Assembly (NCBI GenBank): GCA_944320135.1
Contig: CALUGI010000030.1
Location: 1 to 38,541 of the forward strand
Direction: 5' to 3'
Source: an uncultured Phocaeicola sp.
GTDB lineage: Bacteria; Bacteroidota; Bacteroidia; Bacteroidales; Bacteroidaceae
Length of the DNA: 38,541 nucleotides
The position numbers and the translations under genes were made by a program. Position 1 is the stretch's first letter. The number at the start of each line of letters is the position of its first letter. The notes below the pieces were generated by a model. It saw only the letters and a list, made by a program, of their open reading frames with translations, had not been told where the DNA came from and ran no database searches. Below, piece by piece: positions 16,946-29,617 of this stretch.

Positions 16946-19900
16946 ATGCGAAACAATGCTTTTACTTCTCTGAAGAAAAGACGGATGCTCACCCTGTTCG
17001 GGGGCTTGTTGATAACAGCAAGCGCATTCGGTCAGGACCTCACCATTTCGGGTACTGTACTTGACTCTGCCGGGGAACCGGTCATTGGAGCGAATGTCGT
17101 CCAGCAGGGCACGACAAACGGAGTGATTACCGACCTTGACGGGAAATTCTCCTTAAATGTCCCCAAAGGAAGTGTGCTTTCTATATCCTACATCGGATAT
17201 ACGGGCCAGAACGTAACGGTCACAGGCAACCAGCCAATCGTAATTACGCTGGAAGACGACACGGAACTGCTTGACGAGGTAGTGGTAATCGGTTACGGAA
17301 CCATGAAGAAAAGCGACCTGACAGGAGCGGTCGGCTCTGTGGGGGCAAAAGACATCCGCAACTCACCGACCAGCAACATCGGACAGGCACTGCAGGGAAA
17401 AGTGGCCGGACTTCAGATCGTAGACAGCGGGAAACCCGGAGACAACGTAACAATCCGCGTGCGCGGTATCGGGTCTATCAACGACAGCAACCCGCTGATT
17501 GTCATCGACGGTGTACCTACCGACTTGGGACTGAATGCCATCAACATGGCCGACGTTGACCGTGTGGATGTATTGAAAGACGCATCGGCAACTGCCATCT
17601 ATGGTTCCCGTGGTGCGAACGGAGTAGTCATGATTACCACACGCAAGGGAGAAAGCGGGAAAGGCAAGCTCTCATTCAGCGGAAAATGGGCCATACAGAA
17701 CGTGACCAACCAGCCCGAAATGCTGAATGCGCAGCAATACGCAGCTTACAGCAACGACATGCTGTCTGCTGCAGGACAGTCCACCAATCCGCTGTGGACA
17801 GATCCAAGCAGTCTGACACAAAGCACAAACTGGCTGGACGAAATGTTCCGCACGGGCGTCACACAGAATTATACCCTCAGCTACTCCGGCGGAAACGAGA
17901 AATCACACTATTACATTTCAGGAGGTTTCGTCAACCAGACCGGTACGGTGGAGACTGTCAGCTACCGCCGTTTCACCTTCCAGGCCAATACAGACTCACA
18001 GGTGCTGAGTTGGCTGAAGTTCTCGAACAACCTGACTTTCTCTACAGACAGGAAGAAACAGGGAAGCTACAGCATAGCCGATGCGATGAAAGCTCTTCCC
18101 ACCCAACCGGTGAAAACGGAAGACGGGGGCTGGAGCTATCCGGGCTATCCGGACTATGACAACCGCTCGCAGGCCAACTGGTACGGAACAGTGCGCAACC
18201 CCATCGGCCCGATGTACACCGACAACAGCGAAACTAACGGCTACAATTTCCTGGCCAACATTTCGGCGGAAATCAAGTTCTGCGACTGGCTGCAGTTCAA
18301 GAGTACATTCGGATACGACGCGAAGTTCTGGTTCAGCGACAATTTCTTCCCGAAATACGACTGGACAGCATCCGGCGAAACCGGAGAAAGCAGCAAATAC
18401 CAGAGCAGCGACAAATCGTTCACTTACCTGTGGGATAACTATTTCACGTTCAACAAGGATTTCGGCAAGCATCACGTGGATGCCATGGTCGGAAGTTCCG
18501 CACAATGGAACAAGTACGACTACATGAACGGCAATGTCTCCGGTTTCCTGTTCGATGATTTCAACCAGCTTTCAAACGCCAAGGAAATAACGAGTTTCAC
18601 CGGAAGCATGAACGAATGGGCATTGCTCTCATACATGGCCCGCGTCAACTACAACTACGATGACAAGTATCTCATTACGGCTACCGTCCGTCGCGACGGT
18701 TCTTCGCGGTTCGGAGAGAACAACCGCTGGGGAACTTTCCCGTCCGCTTCTTTGGCATGGCGCATCTCGAAAGAATCATGGTTCCCGCAAAGCAATGTCG
18801 TTTCCGACCTCAAGCTGCGCGCCGGATACGGTGTGACCGGTAACCAGGCTTCCATCGGGAACTACGATTTCGCAGCCCTGTTCGACATACGGAAGTATGC
18901 GTTCGGCGGGAAAGTGGTGGACGCGCTGACCACTACCAGTCTCTATAACCCCGACATCCGCTGGGAAGCCATCCATCAGGCCAACATCGGTATCGACCTG
19001 AGCCTGTTCAACTCACGCATCAACCTGTCGGTGGACGGATACATCAAGAACACCAAAGACATGCTCGTGGAGGCTTCCGTACCCATCACGGCCGGGTTTG
19101 ACGAAACGGTCTCAAGCTGCAAGACCAATGCCGGAAAGGTGCGCAACAAGGGTTTCGAGCTGGCTTTGCACACTTATAACTTTACGGGAAATGAATTCAG
19201 TTGGGACACCGGCCTGAACGTGACCTACAACAAGAATGAAATAGTCGACCTGAACAGCGACATTCCGATGACGCGGAACGAACTGGGAGGCGAGCACGTG
19301 ACCCGACTGGCCAACGGTTTCCCGATCAACACGTTCTATGGATACGTAACCGACGGCATCTTCCAGAACCAGGAGGAAATAGACGCCCATGCTTTCCAGA
19401 GCACGGAGACACGTCCGGGCGACATCCGCTTCAAGGACCTGAACAACGACGGGAAAATCAACGAGGAAGACCGCACCACCATCGGAGACCCGAATCCGAA
19501 ATGGATATTCTCCATGACAAACAATCTGAGCTACAAAGGGTTCGACCTGTCAGTCTATCTACAGGGCGTGAGCGGAAACGACATCTTCAACGCGAACAAC
19601 ATCAGCAACGAAGGAATGGCAGGAGCAGCCAACCAGACCACGGCCGTACTCGACCGATGGACGGGCGAAGGGACAAGCTACACCATGCCGCGGGCCATCC
19701 TGAACGACCCGGCGAAGAACAACCGCAACTCAGACAGATGGGTGGAGAACGGTTCTTATCTCCGCATAAAGAACATCACGTTAGGCTACAACTTCCCGAA
19801 GAAATGGATCAGCAAGCTGACACTGGAGAACGCGCGCATATTCGTATCCTGCGAGAACGTGGCCACCATCACCAGCTATTCCGGTTTCGACCCGGAAGTG

Positions 19901-19975
19901 GACGTGAACGGTATCGACAACAACCGGTACCCTATTTCAAGGACATTCAGCCTTGGACTTAATTTCAACTTCTAA
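16946..19975 (+). CDS. SusC-like TonB-dependent outer membrane transporter
   Basis: The 1009-residue protein has a signal peptide ending near GQ at 29-30, a carboxypeptidase-regulatory-like beta-sandwich (about 33-110, ISGTVLDSAGEPVIGANV), the SusC signature LLDEVVVIGYGTMKKSDLTGAV at about 108-130, a plug domain (GQALQGKVAGLQI, DVLKDASATAIYGSRGANGVVMITT) and a 22-strand barrel ending in aromatic SLGLNFNF. There is no N-terminal STN domain, so signalling through an anti-sigma factor is not expected. That agrees with control by the SusR-like protein. It imports oligosaccharides captured by its SusD partner, probably dextran fragments given the GH66 gene downstream. SusD-like follows by about 21 bases. 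Confidence 0.96.
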   Translation: MRNNAFTSLKKRRMLTLFGGLLITASAFGQDLTISGTVLDSAGEPVIGANVVQQGTTNGVITDLDGKFSLNVPKGSVLSISYIGYTGQNVTVTGNQPIVITLEDDTELLDEVVVIGYGTMKKSDLTGAVGSVGAKDIRNSPTSNIGQALQGKVAGLQIVDSGKPGDNVTIRVRGIGSINDSNPLIVIDGVPTDLGLNAINMADVDRVDVLKDASATAIYGSRGANGVVMITTRKGESGKGKLSFSGKWAIQNVTNQPEMLNAQQYAAYSNDMLSAAGQSTNPLWTDPSSLTQSTNWLDEMFRTGVTQNYTLSYSGGNEKSHYYISGGFVNQTGTVETVSYRRFTFQANTDSQVLSWLKFSNNLTFSTDRKKQGSYSIADAMKALPTQPVKTEDGGWSYPGYPDYDNRSQANWYGTVRNPIGPMYTDNSETNGYNFLANISAEIKFCDWLQFKSTFGYDAKFWFSDNFFPKYDWTASGETGESSKYQSSDKSFTYLWDNYFTFNKDFGKHHVDAMVGSSAQWNKYDYMNGNVSGFLFDDFNQLSNAKEITSFTGSMNEWALLSYMARVNYNYDDKYLITATVRRDGSSRFGENNRWGTFPSASLAWRISKESWFPQSNVVSDLKLRAGYGVTGNQASIGNYDFAALFDIRKYAFGGKVVDALTTTSLYNPDIRWEAIHQANIGIDLSLFNSRINLSVDGYIKNTKDMLVEASVPITAGFDETVSSCKTNAGKVRNKGFELALHTYNFTGNEFSWDTGLNVTYNKNEIVDLNSDIPMTRNELGGEHVTRLANGFPINTFYGYVTDGIFQNQEEIDAHAFQSTETRPGDIRFKDLNNDGKINEEDRTTIGDPNPKWIFSMTNNLSYKGFDLSVYLQGVSGNDIFNANNISNEGMAGAANQTTAVLDRWTGEGTSYTMPRAILNDPAKNNRNSDRWVENGSYLRIKNITLGYNFPKKWISKLTLENARIFVSCENVATITSYSGFDPEVDVNGIDNNRYPISRTFSLGLNFNF

Positions 19976-19996
19976 CCACTAAAAGTAATGCCGATT

Positions 19997-21547
19997 ATGA
20001 AACGTCTATTTTATATTTTTACCGCAGCAACACTGCTGACGTGCTCGTCCTGCAGCGACTTTCTGGAAAAATATCCGCAGGACTCGCCTAACGTGAACAT
20101 GCCGGTGAACGACGAACTTGCCATCGCCATGACAAACGGATGCTACCAGTCGCTCCAGTCAATGAACCTTTACAACCAGCGCATCTGGACACTCGACATC
20201 TGTGCGGGGAACAGCGAAGTGGGCGGCGACCCGTCTACCGGAACCGACGGTGTGGAGACCAAAGAAATCGCCAACTTCTACGCCACTCCCACAAACAATC
20301 TGGCTGTCGGCGTATGGCGCGGGGGATATACCGGAATAGGAAACTGCAACACGACGCTGCAGACGCTTTCTGAAAATGCAGGGAACATTGACCCCGAAAC
20401 GCTGAACCGCTGTCTGGGCGAAGCCTATTTCCTTCGCGCCCACTATTATTTCATCCTTGTGCGCTGCTTCGGCGGAGTGCCTGTCCGCACGGCACCGGCT
20501 GAAGTGAGCGATCCGAAAGACATCGCACGCAACAGTGTCACCGAGGTGTACGACCTGATTATCAAGGACTGCAAGGAAGCCGTCGACCGTCTGCCGCAGA
20601 AAAGCGAACTGGCTCCGGCCGACATGGGGCGGGCCACAAAAGACGCGGCATGCACCCAGCTGGCGAAAGTGTATCTGACATTGGCTTCGTATGGAGACAC
20701 CTATCAGTCGCTCGCGCCTGAAGAGGGGTTCTATCAGGCTGTAGCCAATCTTTGCGACCAGGTGAAGGATATGGGATACGACCTCAGCCAATACAAGTAT
20801 GAAGACCTCTGGAACGAGAACCTCATCAACAACAAGAACAGTGCCGAATCAATCTTTGAAGTACAGTATTCCGGAGAGAACGCCGGAACGGGAGGATTCT
20901 GGGCCAACGACGGACAGTCGTCCTGGTGCTCCACCTATATGGGGCCCCGCAACTCAGGGTTCACTTACGGCTCCTACGGATGGAACCAGCCGACTGACGA
21001 GTTCTTCAACGCTTACGAAGCGGGAGACATCCGCAAGGACATCACCGTGCTCTATGAAGGATGTCCGAAATTCGACGGAAAGGAATACAAGGCAAGCTAC
21101 GCCTTCATGACAGGCCGCAACGTGCGCAAGTTCCTCATCCCCATGTCGCTGAATCTGTATCAGGATGCGGAGACATGTCCGCAGAACTTCATCGTTTACC
21201 GGTATGCGGACGTGCTGCTGATGAAGGCGGAGGCGTTGAACGAACTGGGAGAAACGGCGCAGGCGCAGGAACCGCTGAACATTGTCCGTAACCGTGCAGG
21301 ACTGAGCAACTATACAGGCACCGACAAGGGGGAGATGAAGGAAAAGATCATCCACGAACGCCGTATGGAACTGGCTTTCGAAGGACACCGCTGGTTCGAC
21401 CTGATCCGCATCGACGGAGGGGACTATGCGTTGAAATTCTTCCAGTCTATCGGAAAGACCAACGCCACCAAAGACCGTCTGCTGCTTCCTATCCCGCAAG
21501 TGGAAATGGACGCGAACGAGCTGATGAAGCAGAATCCGGGATATTGA
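19997..21547 (+). CDS. SusD-like glycan-binding outer membrane lipoprotein
   Basis: Taken from ATG 19997 (MKRLFYIFTAATLLTCSSC) the protein has 516 residues with a lipobox ending at Cys19, followed by SDFLEKYPQDSP, the standard SusD/RagB opening. The N-terminal TPR-like half is rich in helix patterns (EAYFLRAHYYFILVRCFGGVP), and the C-terminal SusD family region contains RNRAGLSNYTG and IIHERRMELAFEGHRWFDLIR. It forms the lid of the SusC barrel and binds the polysaccharide at the surface. An upstream in-frame ATG at 19988 would add three residues. The gene is followed by a 150-base gap with hairpin repeats before the susE-like gene. Confidence 0.95.
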   Translation: MKRLFYIFTAATLLTCSSCSDFLEKYPQDSPNVNMPVNDELAIAMTNGCYQSLQSMNLYNQRIWTLDICAGNSEVGGDPSTGTDGVETKEIANFYATPTNNLAVGVWRGGYTGIGNCNTTLQTLSENAGNIDPETLNRCLGEAYFLRAHYYFILVRCFGGVPVRTAPAEVSDPKDIARNSVTEVYDLIIKDCKEAVDRLPQKSELAPADMGRATKDAACTQLAKVYLTLASYGDTYQSLAPEEGFYQAVANLCDQVKDMGYDLSQYKYEDLWNENLINNKNSAESIFEVQYSGENAGTGGFWANDGQSSWCSTYMGPRNSGFTYGSYGWNQPTDEFFNAYEAGDIRKDITVLYEGCPKFDGKEYKASYAFMTGRNVRKFLIPMSLNLYQDAETCPQNFIVYRYADVLLMKAEALNELGETAQAQEPLNIVRNRAGLSNYTGTDKGEMKEKIIHERRMELAFEGHRWFDLIRIDGGDYALKFFQSIGKTNATKDRLLLPIPQVEMDANELMKQNPGY

Positions 21548-21548
21548 C

Positions 21549-21661
21549 GGACGCTTTTCTGAAAGATGCCCTGTTTTCTGAAAAAGACAGGCGGTTTCCT
21601 TGAACAAGACGACCGCTTTTCTTGAACAAGACGGGCGTTCATTTCAGAACAGACGAACGCC
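21549..21661 (+). repeat. Array of 22-base hairpin-forming repeats between susD-like and susE-like
   Basis: After the SusD stop lie imperfect repeats: the trinucleotide GAC recurs at 21586, 21608, 21630 and 21652, a period of exactly 22 bases. Two units share the 13-base core CTTGAACAAGACG (21599 and 21621), itself containing the palindrome CTTGAACAAG. Outer bases pair as well: CCTGT/ACAGG, GCGGT/ACCGC, GGCGTTC/GAACGCC. A more diverged unit precedes them (TTTTCTGAAA at 21555). Stop codons occur in the frames checked, so it is not coding. It may set the relative level of downstream genes by attenuating or protecting mRNA. Confidence 0.75.
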
Positions 21662-21697
21662 TGACTAATATTTATAAACAACTTTTACTTACCGATT

Positions 21698-23206
21698 ATG
21701 AAACTAAGAAATATATTCACACGGACAGGACTGTTGGCTGGCATGATTTGCCTTTTCGCATCCTGCGCTGACGAACTGGCCGAGCTCAACAAGGGCTACG
21801 ACACGCTGACACTGACCGCCGACAAACAGGAAATCAATCTGAAGGAAGCGGATGCCTCACAGACGGCTGTCACGCTGACATGGACAAGCGGAACGAACTA
21901 CGGAACCGGTGCCCGTCTGAACTATACGCTGACATTAGACAATGCAGCCGGGGACACCGGAGCGGAACCCTTGTTCGACAAGCGGTTCAACGACCAGGAG
22001 CTTTCGTATGCGTTCACGGTCCGCGAACTGAACGACTACCTGCACAATGCGGGAATCAGTCTCAACTATGGCGAGACGCTTGACCTCCGCACTACGCTTA
22101 CAGCCGAGGTGACAGGCTATGAGGAATACACGCAAACCTCATCCCTGACGCTGAAGGTGACGACTTATGAACCCGTATCGGAAACCCTCTACCTGTGCGT
22201 TGACGCTGCAAATGCAGGAGATCCGAATGATATGCTGGCTCTCTCGCTCGAAAACAACCAGCAGCCGGGCATATTCAGCATCGTAACTAACCTGACCGCC
22301 GGAGACGAATTCAAATTCTTTACGGAAAGAGATTTCACGTCAACCGCATACGTCCGTGCTGCCGACAGCGGAACGGGGCTTGCCGACGGTTCGGTTTGTC
22401 CGATAGTAAAGAAAACGGATGAAAGCGTAGGCGATTTGAATTTTACCGTCAGCGAAACCGAGCTTTACAAACTTACCGTCAATCTGCTGGACAACACACT
22501 GAGTGTGCTGAAGTCAGAGCCGCTCGCTCCGGCATACGACATGATTTATTTTGTGGGCAGCTTCAACAACTGGAGCTTCGACCCGATGAAGAAAGACCCC
22601 GTAAATCCTTTCGTGTTCCTCTATAGCAGGAATTTCGAATGGGTGGCCGACGGAGAATTCAAATTCGGGACAATGCCGGGAAGCTGGGACAACATGTACA
22701 TGGCCACACAGGACAAAGCTCCTTACACGGACCAGAACGTCAAGCTGGGAGGAACCGACCAGAAATGGGTACTGAAAGAAGAAGAATGCGGAAAGGTCTA
22801 CAAGATACGCCTTGACATTACCGACGGAAAAGAAAAGATGATCATGACTCCGTTCGAGCCTTATGAGATGATATATTTAGTCGGAGATGCCGCACCAAGC
22901 GGATGGGAAATAAAAGATGCCACTCCGATGACCGAAACAGATGAATACACCTTTACTTGGACAGGTGACTTGAATACCGGAGAAATCAAATTCAGTTGTG
23001 ATAAAAAAGAAAGTTGGAACGGCGTATGGTTCATGGCCGCTCAAAGCGGAGAAGAATTCACTCCGGGCAACCACACCATGTATCTGATTGACAAGTCAGA
23101 CCCCAATTACGGCTCACTCGACAACAAATGGAAGGTAATGGAAGCCGGGAAATATACCATCACGCTGAATCAAGCGACTGAAATACTCACCATTGTAAAA
23201 AACTAA
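21698..23206 (+). CDS. SusE/SusF-like surface glycan-binding lipoprotein
   Basis: The 502-residue protein has a lipoprotein signal (lipobox LFASC, Cys23) followed by ADELAELNKG, with acidic residues consistent with surface export. An N-terminal SusE-like Ig domain (about 25-155, LTLTADKQEINLKEADASQTAVTLTW) precedes repeated beta-sandwich modules at about 165-270, 280-385 and 390-500. Each has the SusE/F pattern (YLCVDAANAGDPN; IYFVGSFNNWSFDPM; IYLVGDAAPSGWEI). Tryptophans in these modules may stack on glucose rings. In the starch system SusE/F bind polysaccharide but do not cut it. Here the ligand is probably an alpha-1,6-glucan because of the GH66 gene 14 bases downstream. Confidence 0.9.
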   Translation: MKLRNIFTRTGLLAGMICLFASCADELAELNKGYDTLTLTADKQEINLKEADASQTAVTLTWTSGTNYGTGARLNYTLTLDNAAGDTGAEPLFDKRFNDQELSYAFTVRELNDYLHNAGISLNYGETLDLRTTLTAEVTGYEEYTQTSSLTLKVTTYEPVSETLYLCVDAANAGDPNDMLALSLENNQQPGIFSIVTNLTAGDEFKFFTERDFTSTAYVRAADSGTGLADGSVCPIVKKTDESVGDLNFTVSETELYKLTVNLLDNTLSVLKSEPLAPAYDMIYFVGSFNNWSFDPMKKDPVNPFVFLYSRNFEWVADGEFKFGTMPGSWDNMYMATQDKAPYTDQNVKLGGTDQKWVLKEEECGKVYKIRLDITDGKEKMIMTPFEPYEMIYLVGDAAPSGWEIKDATPMTETDEYTFTWTGDLNTGEIKFSCDKKESWNGVWFMAAQSGEEFTPGNHTMYLIDKSDPNYGSLDNKWKVMEAGKYTITLNQATEILTIVKN

Positions 23207-23220
23207 AAGAATAATACACC

Positions 23221-27182
<3,962 letters not shown>

Positions 27183-27214
27183 ACAGAGTAGCCTTCGGAC
27201 AAAAGCATAACAGA

Positions 27215-27273
27215 ACCGGGACTGCAACAGATGGGAAAATGATTCTCATTCTGTGCAGTCCCGGTCTCTTTTT
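27215..27273. terminator. Terminator at the end of the PUL operon
   Basis: ACCGGGACTGCA at 27215-27226 pairs perfectly with TGCAGTCCCGGT at 27254-27265, with extra inner pairing (CAGA/TCTG) and a loop, followed by CTCTTTTT. It separates the convergent GH97 and ABM genes and may also act for the minus-strand unit. Confidence 0.8.
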
Positions 27274-27285
27274 ATTCTATCGTTC

Positions 27286-27561
27286 TTAAAACAGGAATTT
27301 CTCCAATTTCATGTCTGACAGACTCTGGATTTTCGGAACCAAGGTCGTGAAATGCACCGACTGTTCGTGTGCGCTCAAACATTCGGTGTCTTTCCAGGTC
27401 TCGCAAATCATCAGGACATCAGGGCGGGTTGCGCTTTGGAACAAATCGTATGCGATGCAACCCTTATCCTTCAAAGAAGCGGCAACAAGTTCCTTTGCAG
27501 CTTCAACTACAGCGGCATGATTCTTTTCTTCCGCCTGAATGAAAACGTTAAGTCTGATCAT
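27286..27561 (-). CDS. Small ABM-domain protein (putative quinol monooxygenase)
   Basis: The 91-residue protein is a single antibiotic-biosynthesis-monooxygenase (ABM) domain. It shows the typical pattern NVFIQAEEKNHAAVVEAAKELVAASLKDKGCIAYDLFQSATRPDVLMICETWKD and the HEQSVHF segment. These ferredoxin-like dimers include quinol monooxygenase YgiN and heme-handling relatives. Residues for heme binding are not evident, so a quinol or small-aldehyde related role is only a guess. It begins 17 bases after the ThrE-type exporter gene and is probably on the same transcript, with the PUL terminator just beyond its stop. Confidence 0.85.
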   Translation of the reverse strand: MIRLNVFIQAEEKNHAAVVEAAKELVAASLKDKGCIAYDLFQSATRPDVLMICETWKDTECLSAHEQSVHFTTLVPKIQSLSDMKLEKFLF

Positions 27562-27578
27562 ATATAGTTGTTTTTAAA

Positions 27579-28964
27579 TTACCATTCCACGAATTTTCCG
27601 CGCGCTTTGCGTTCTTTCAGCAGTTCTTGCAGATGCGCATTCTTTGAGTGGGCGATGAACCGGCGGCCGAAGATGTTCGGGATGGCTACTCCTAAGGAGA
27701 TACATAAGATGATGAGCCCCGAATTGACCCCGCTCTCGAATGCTTTCATCAGCGGAGTAACTTGTTCTGCGGTTTGCACGTTCATGTTGATCAGCCCGAA
27801 AAGCATACGGTACATCAGCACTCCGGGAATCATCGGGATGACCGAAGGAATTGTCAATACGTGGTTCGGCACGTGAAACCAGTGGACGGCTTTAATGGTA
27901 ATCAGACTCACGACCACCGCACCGGTGAACGAGCCGATAACCAGCCCCATGTCTAAGCCGATGTTGTCCGTGCTCGGCCCAAGGTTGACGAAGTTGCGCG
28001 TGCAGACGGCAATGATGCCTCCGATTGCCACTACCCACAGCAGGCGGCGTTGGATGTTGAATATCATCGAGAAGCCCATTGCCGAGATTGCCGCTGCCAC
28101 GGCATACTCCAGATAACTGTGGTGGGGAACCATGCTGATGGTGGGGAAGAAGTTGTCCACTTGGCAGAGTTTCACGGCAAACGCGATGCCGAAAGCCATT
28201 GCCGAAACCATCAGCAGCGTGTTCACTGCCCGCACGATACCTACTTGGATGTAGTTGTCGAGCATGTCGTCTACGAAGTTTATCAGAGGAACGCCCGGCA
28301 CGATGAACAGTGCGCAGGCCAGCAGCGGATGCCAGGGGGTGGAAGTCCATCCGTCAGGGAGCAGCGTGCTTGCCCATGCCATAAGGGTAGCCACGAAAGC
28401 GGAAATCGCAATTCCCATATAATGGTTCAGTCCCGATTCGTTGCAAATCTGACGGAGCCGCATACCCAGAATGGCCGCAATGGACGCGTAGAGGAAAGCC
28501 ATCCAGTCGCAGCCGAACTGGATGCAGAATCCGCCGCACGCAAAGCCGGCTCCTATGGCCACCTGCCAAGGGGTGTAGTTGCGCTTCTTGGTGCGGATTT
28601 TTTCAAGTTCTTCCTCGTATTTGTCGAGCGAATAGTCGTTCTCGATGGCGCGCCATGACAATTTGCTGACTTCGGATATGGCGGTCATGTTCACTCCGTG
28701 CCCCTCGATGCGCTGGAACTTGGTAAAAGAATAGTCGCCGTCGCTCACGTTCACCATCAGCATTGTAAAACTCACGTTGATGTGCAGCTTCTCTTCCGGA
28801 ATGCCTAAATAGGCGGCGGTACGCTTCATGTTGCGCACGATGCGGTTCGTGTCTGCCAGACTTTCCACCAGCAATTTCCCCGTGCGGAGCAAAAGGTCGA
28901 CCCTACGATGCAGTTGCTGGTCGTGGGCCTTTACTGTCGTTTCTAAATGTTCCTCTAATTCCAT
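27579..28964 (-). CDS. ThrE-type threonine/serine exporter (both domains fused)
   Basis: From ATG 28964 (MELEEHLETTVKAHDQQLHRR) the protein has 461 residues. It has an N-terminal soluble ThrE region (about 1-130, with LLRTGKLLVESLADTNRI and a predicted helical bundle) followed by about ten membrane helices in two blocks, ThrE and ThrE_2 (GAGFACGGFCIQFGCDWMAF; PGVPLINFVDDMLDNY; PSVIPMIPGVLMYRML). Many bacteria split these halves into two proteins; here they are fused as in the actinobacterial exporter. It exports threonine, serine or small peptides across the inner membrane. A longer frame starting at 29075 would begin upstream of the promoter word at 28989-28996 and is rejected. The ABM gene follows. 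Confidence 0.9.
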   Translation of the reverse strand: MELEEHLETTVKAHDQQLHRRVDLLLRTGKLLVESLADTNRIVRNMKRTAAYLGIPEEKLHINVSFTMLMVNVSDGDYSFTKFQRIEGHGVNMTAISEVSKLSWRAIENDYSLDKYEEELEKIRTKKRNYTPWQVAIGAGFACGGFCIQFGCDWMAFLYASIAAILGMRLRQICNESGLNHYMGIAISAFVATLMAWASTLLPDGWTSTPWHPLLACALFIVPGVPLINFVDDMLDNYIQVGIVRAVNTLLMVSAMAFGIAFAVKLCQVDNFFPTISMVPHHSYLEYAVAAAISAMGFSMIFNIQRRLLWVVAIGGIIAVCTRNFVNLGPSTDNIGLDMGLVIGSFTGAVVVSLITIKAVHWFHVPNHVLTIPSVIPMIPGVLMYRMLFGLINMNVQTAEQVTPLMKAFESGVNSGLIILCISLGVAIPNIFGRRFIAHSKNAHLQELLKERKARGKFVEW

Positions 28965-28988
28965 TTTGTTCAAAGATTTTTTCGGGCG

Positions 28989-29021
28989 CAAAATTACGAA
29001 AAAATAGCGAACGGCGGCAAT
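28989..29021 (-). promoter_or_regulatory. Promoter for the ThrE-ABM operon
   Basis: On the minus strand ATTG (29018-29021) precedes TAATTTTG (28989-28996) by 21 bases. The predicted start near 28982 places the ThrE ATG about 18 bases downstream. Confidence 0.5.
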
Positions 29022-29133
29022 ACTCCCTCGAAAACGTAAGCGCGTTTCTTTCAAAATGTCGGGGCGTTCCGTCAAAAAGCGGCGGACTTTTTGATGAAAT
29101 GCCGGCGGCGCAGGAAAATACGCAATTTATTTT

Positions 29134-29141
29134 TACCTTTG
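29134..29141 (+). promoter_or_regulatory. -7 promoter element for the YgbA-like gene
   Basis: TACCTTTG matches TAnnTTTG and lies 20 bases before the ATG at 29162. No convincing -33 box is visible. Confidence 0.5.
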
Positions 29142-29161
29142 CAGCCACAACTGACAAAAAC

Positions 29162-29464
29162 ATGCAGAGGATAAAAGAAGAACAACGGACGGTGGAACAG
29201 ATGATCCGCATCTATTGCCGCCGCAAGGAAGGCAACGAACAATTGTGCGCTTCGTGCGCGGCGTTGCTCGAATACGCGCGGAAAAGGCTTGCGCATTGCC
29301 CTTTCGGAGAAGGGAAGAAGACCTGCCGACGCTGCCCCGTCCATTGCTACCAGCCCGAAATGAGGCGGAAAATCGGCGAAGTGATGCGGTATGCCGGGCC
29401 CAGAATGCTGTGGCTTCATCCGTTGTCCGCCGTCAAACATTTGTGGAGGGAACGCTTCGTGTAG
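29162..29464 (+). CDS. YgbA-like protein (nitrous oxide-stimulated promoter family)
   Basis: Starting at 29162 (MQRIKEEQRTVEQMIRIYC) the 100-residue protein carries conserved Cys residues in CSSC-like spacing: YCRRKEGNEQLCASCAALLEYARKRLAHCPFGEGKKTCRRCPVHCY. This is the pattern of the small YgbA/nitrous-oxide-stimulated promoter family. The Cys spacing suggests iron-sulfur or zinc binding. In enterobacteria the gene responds to nitric oxide and helps recovery from nitrosative stress. Here it sits between ThrE and the RND pump with its own promoter. A frame starting at 29099 would begin upstream of that promoter and is rejected. Confidence 0.85.
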   Translation: MQRIKEEQRTVEQMIRIYCRRKEGNEQLCASCAALLEYARKRLAHCPFGEGKKTCRRCPVHCYQPEMRRKIGEVMRYAGPRMLWLHPLSAVKHLWRERFV

Positions 29465-29547
29465 AAAAAATCCACAGAAATTCCACACGCAAGGGCACCG
29501 CAAATTTATTTTATGGAACTGATTGCCAGCAAATAAAATATTATTCT

Positions 29548-29555
29548 TAATTTTG
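29548..29555 (+). promoter_or_regulatory. -7 promoter element for the RND efflux operon
   Basis: TAATTTTG at 29548-29555 with ATTG at 29522-29525, 22 bases upstream. The pump operon begins at 29618. No hairpin separates it from the YgbA-like gene, so read-through is also possible. Confidence 0.5.
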
Positions 29556-29617
29556 GCATGTGTATTGCTTCCGTTTTCAGAGGCATCAAAAAAGCAACAA
29601 ACTGGATAATAATAGAT

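Noticed and set aside
21546-21661. The 22-base repeats as a CRISPR array or coding tandem repeat
   Set aside because: Units are contiguous without spacers, imperfect and only about five in number; 22 is not a multiple of three and stops occur.
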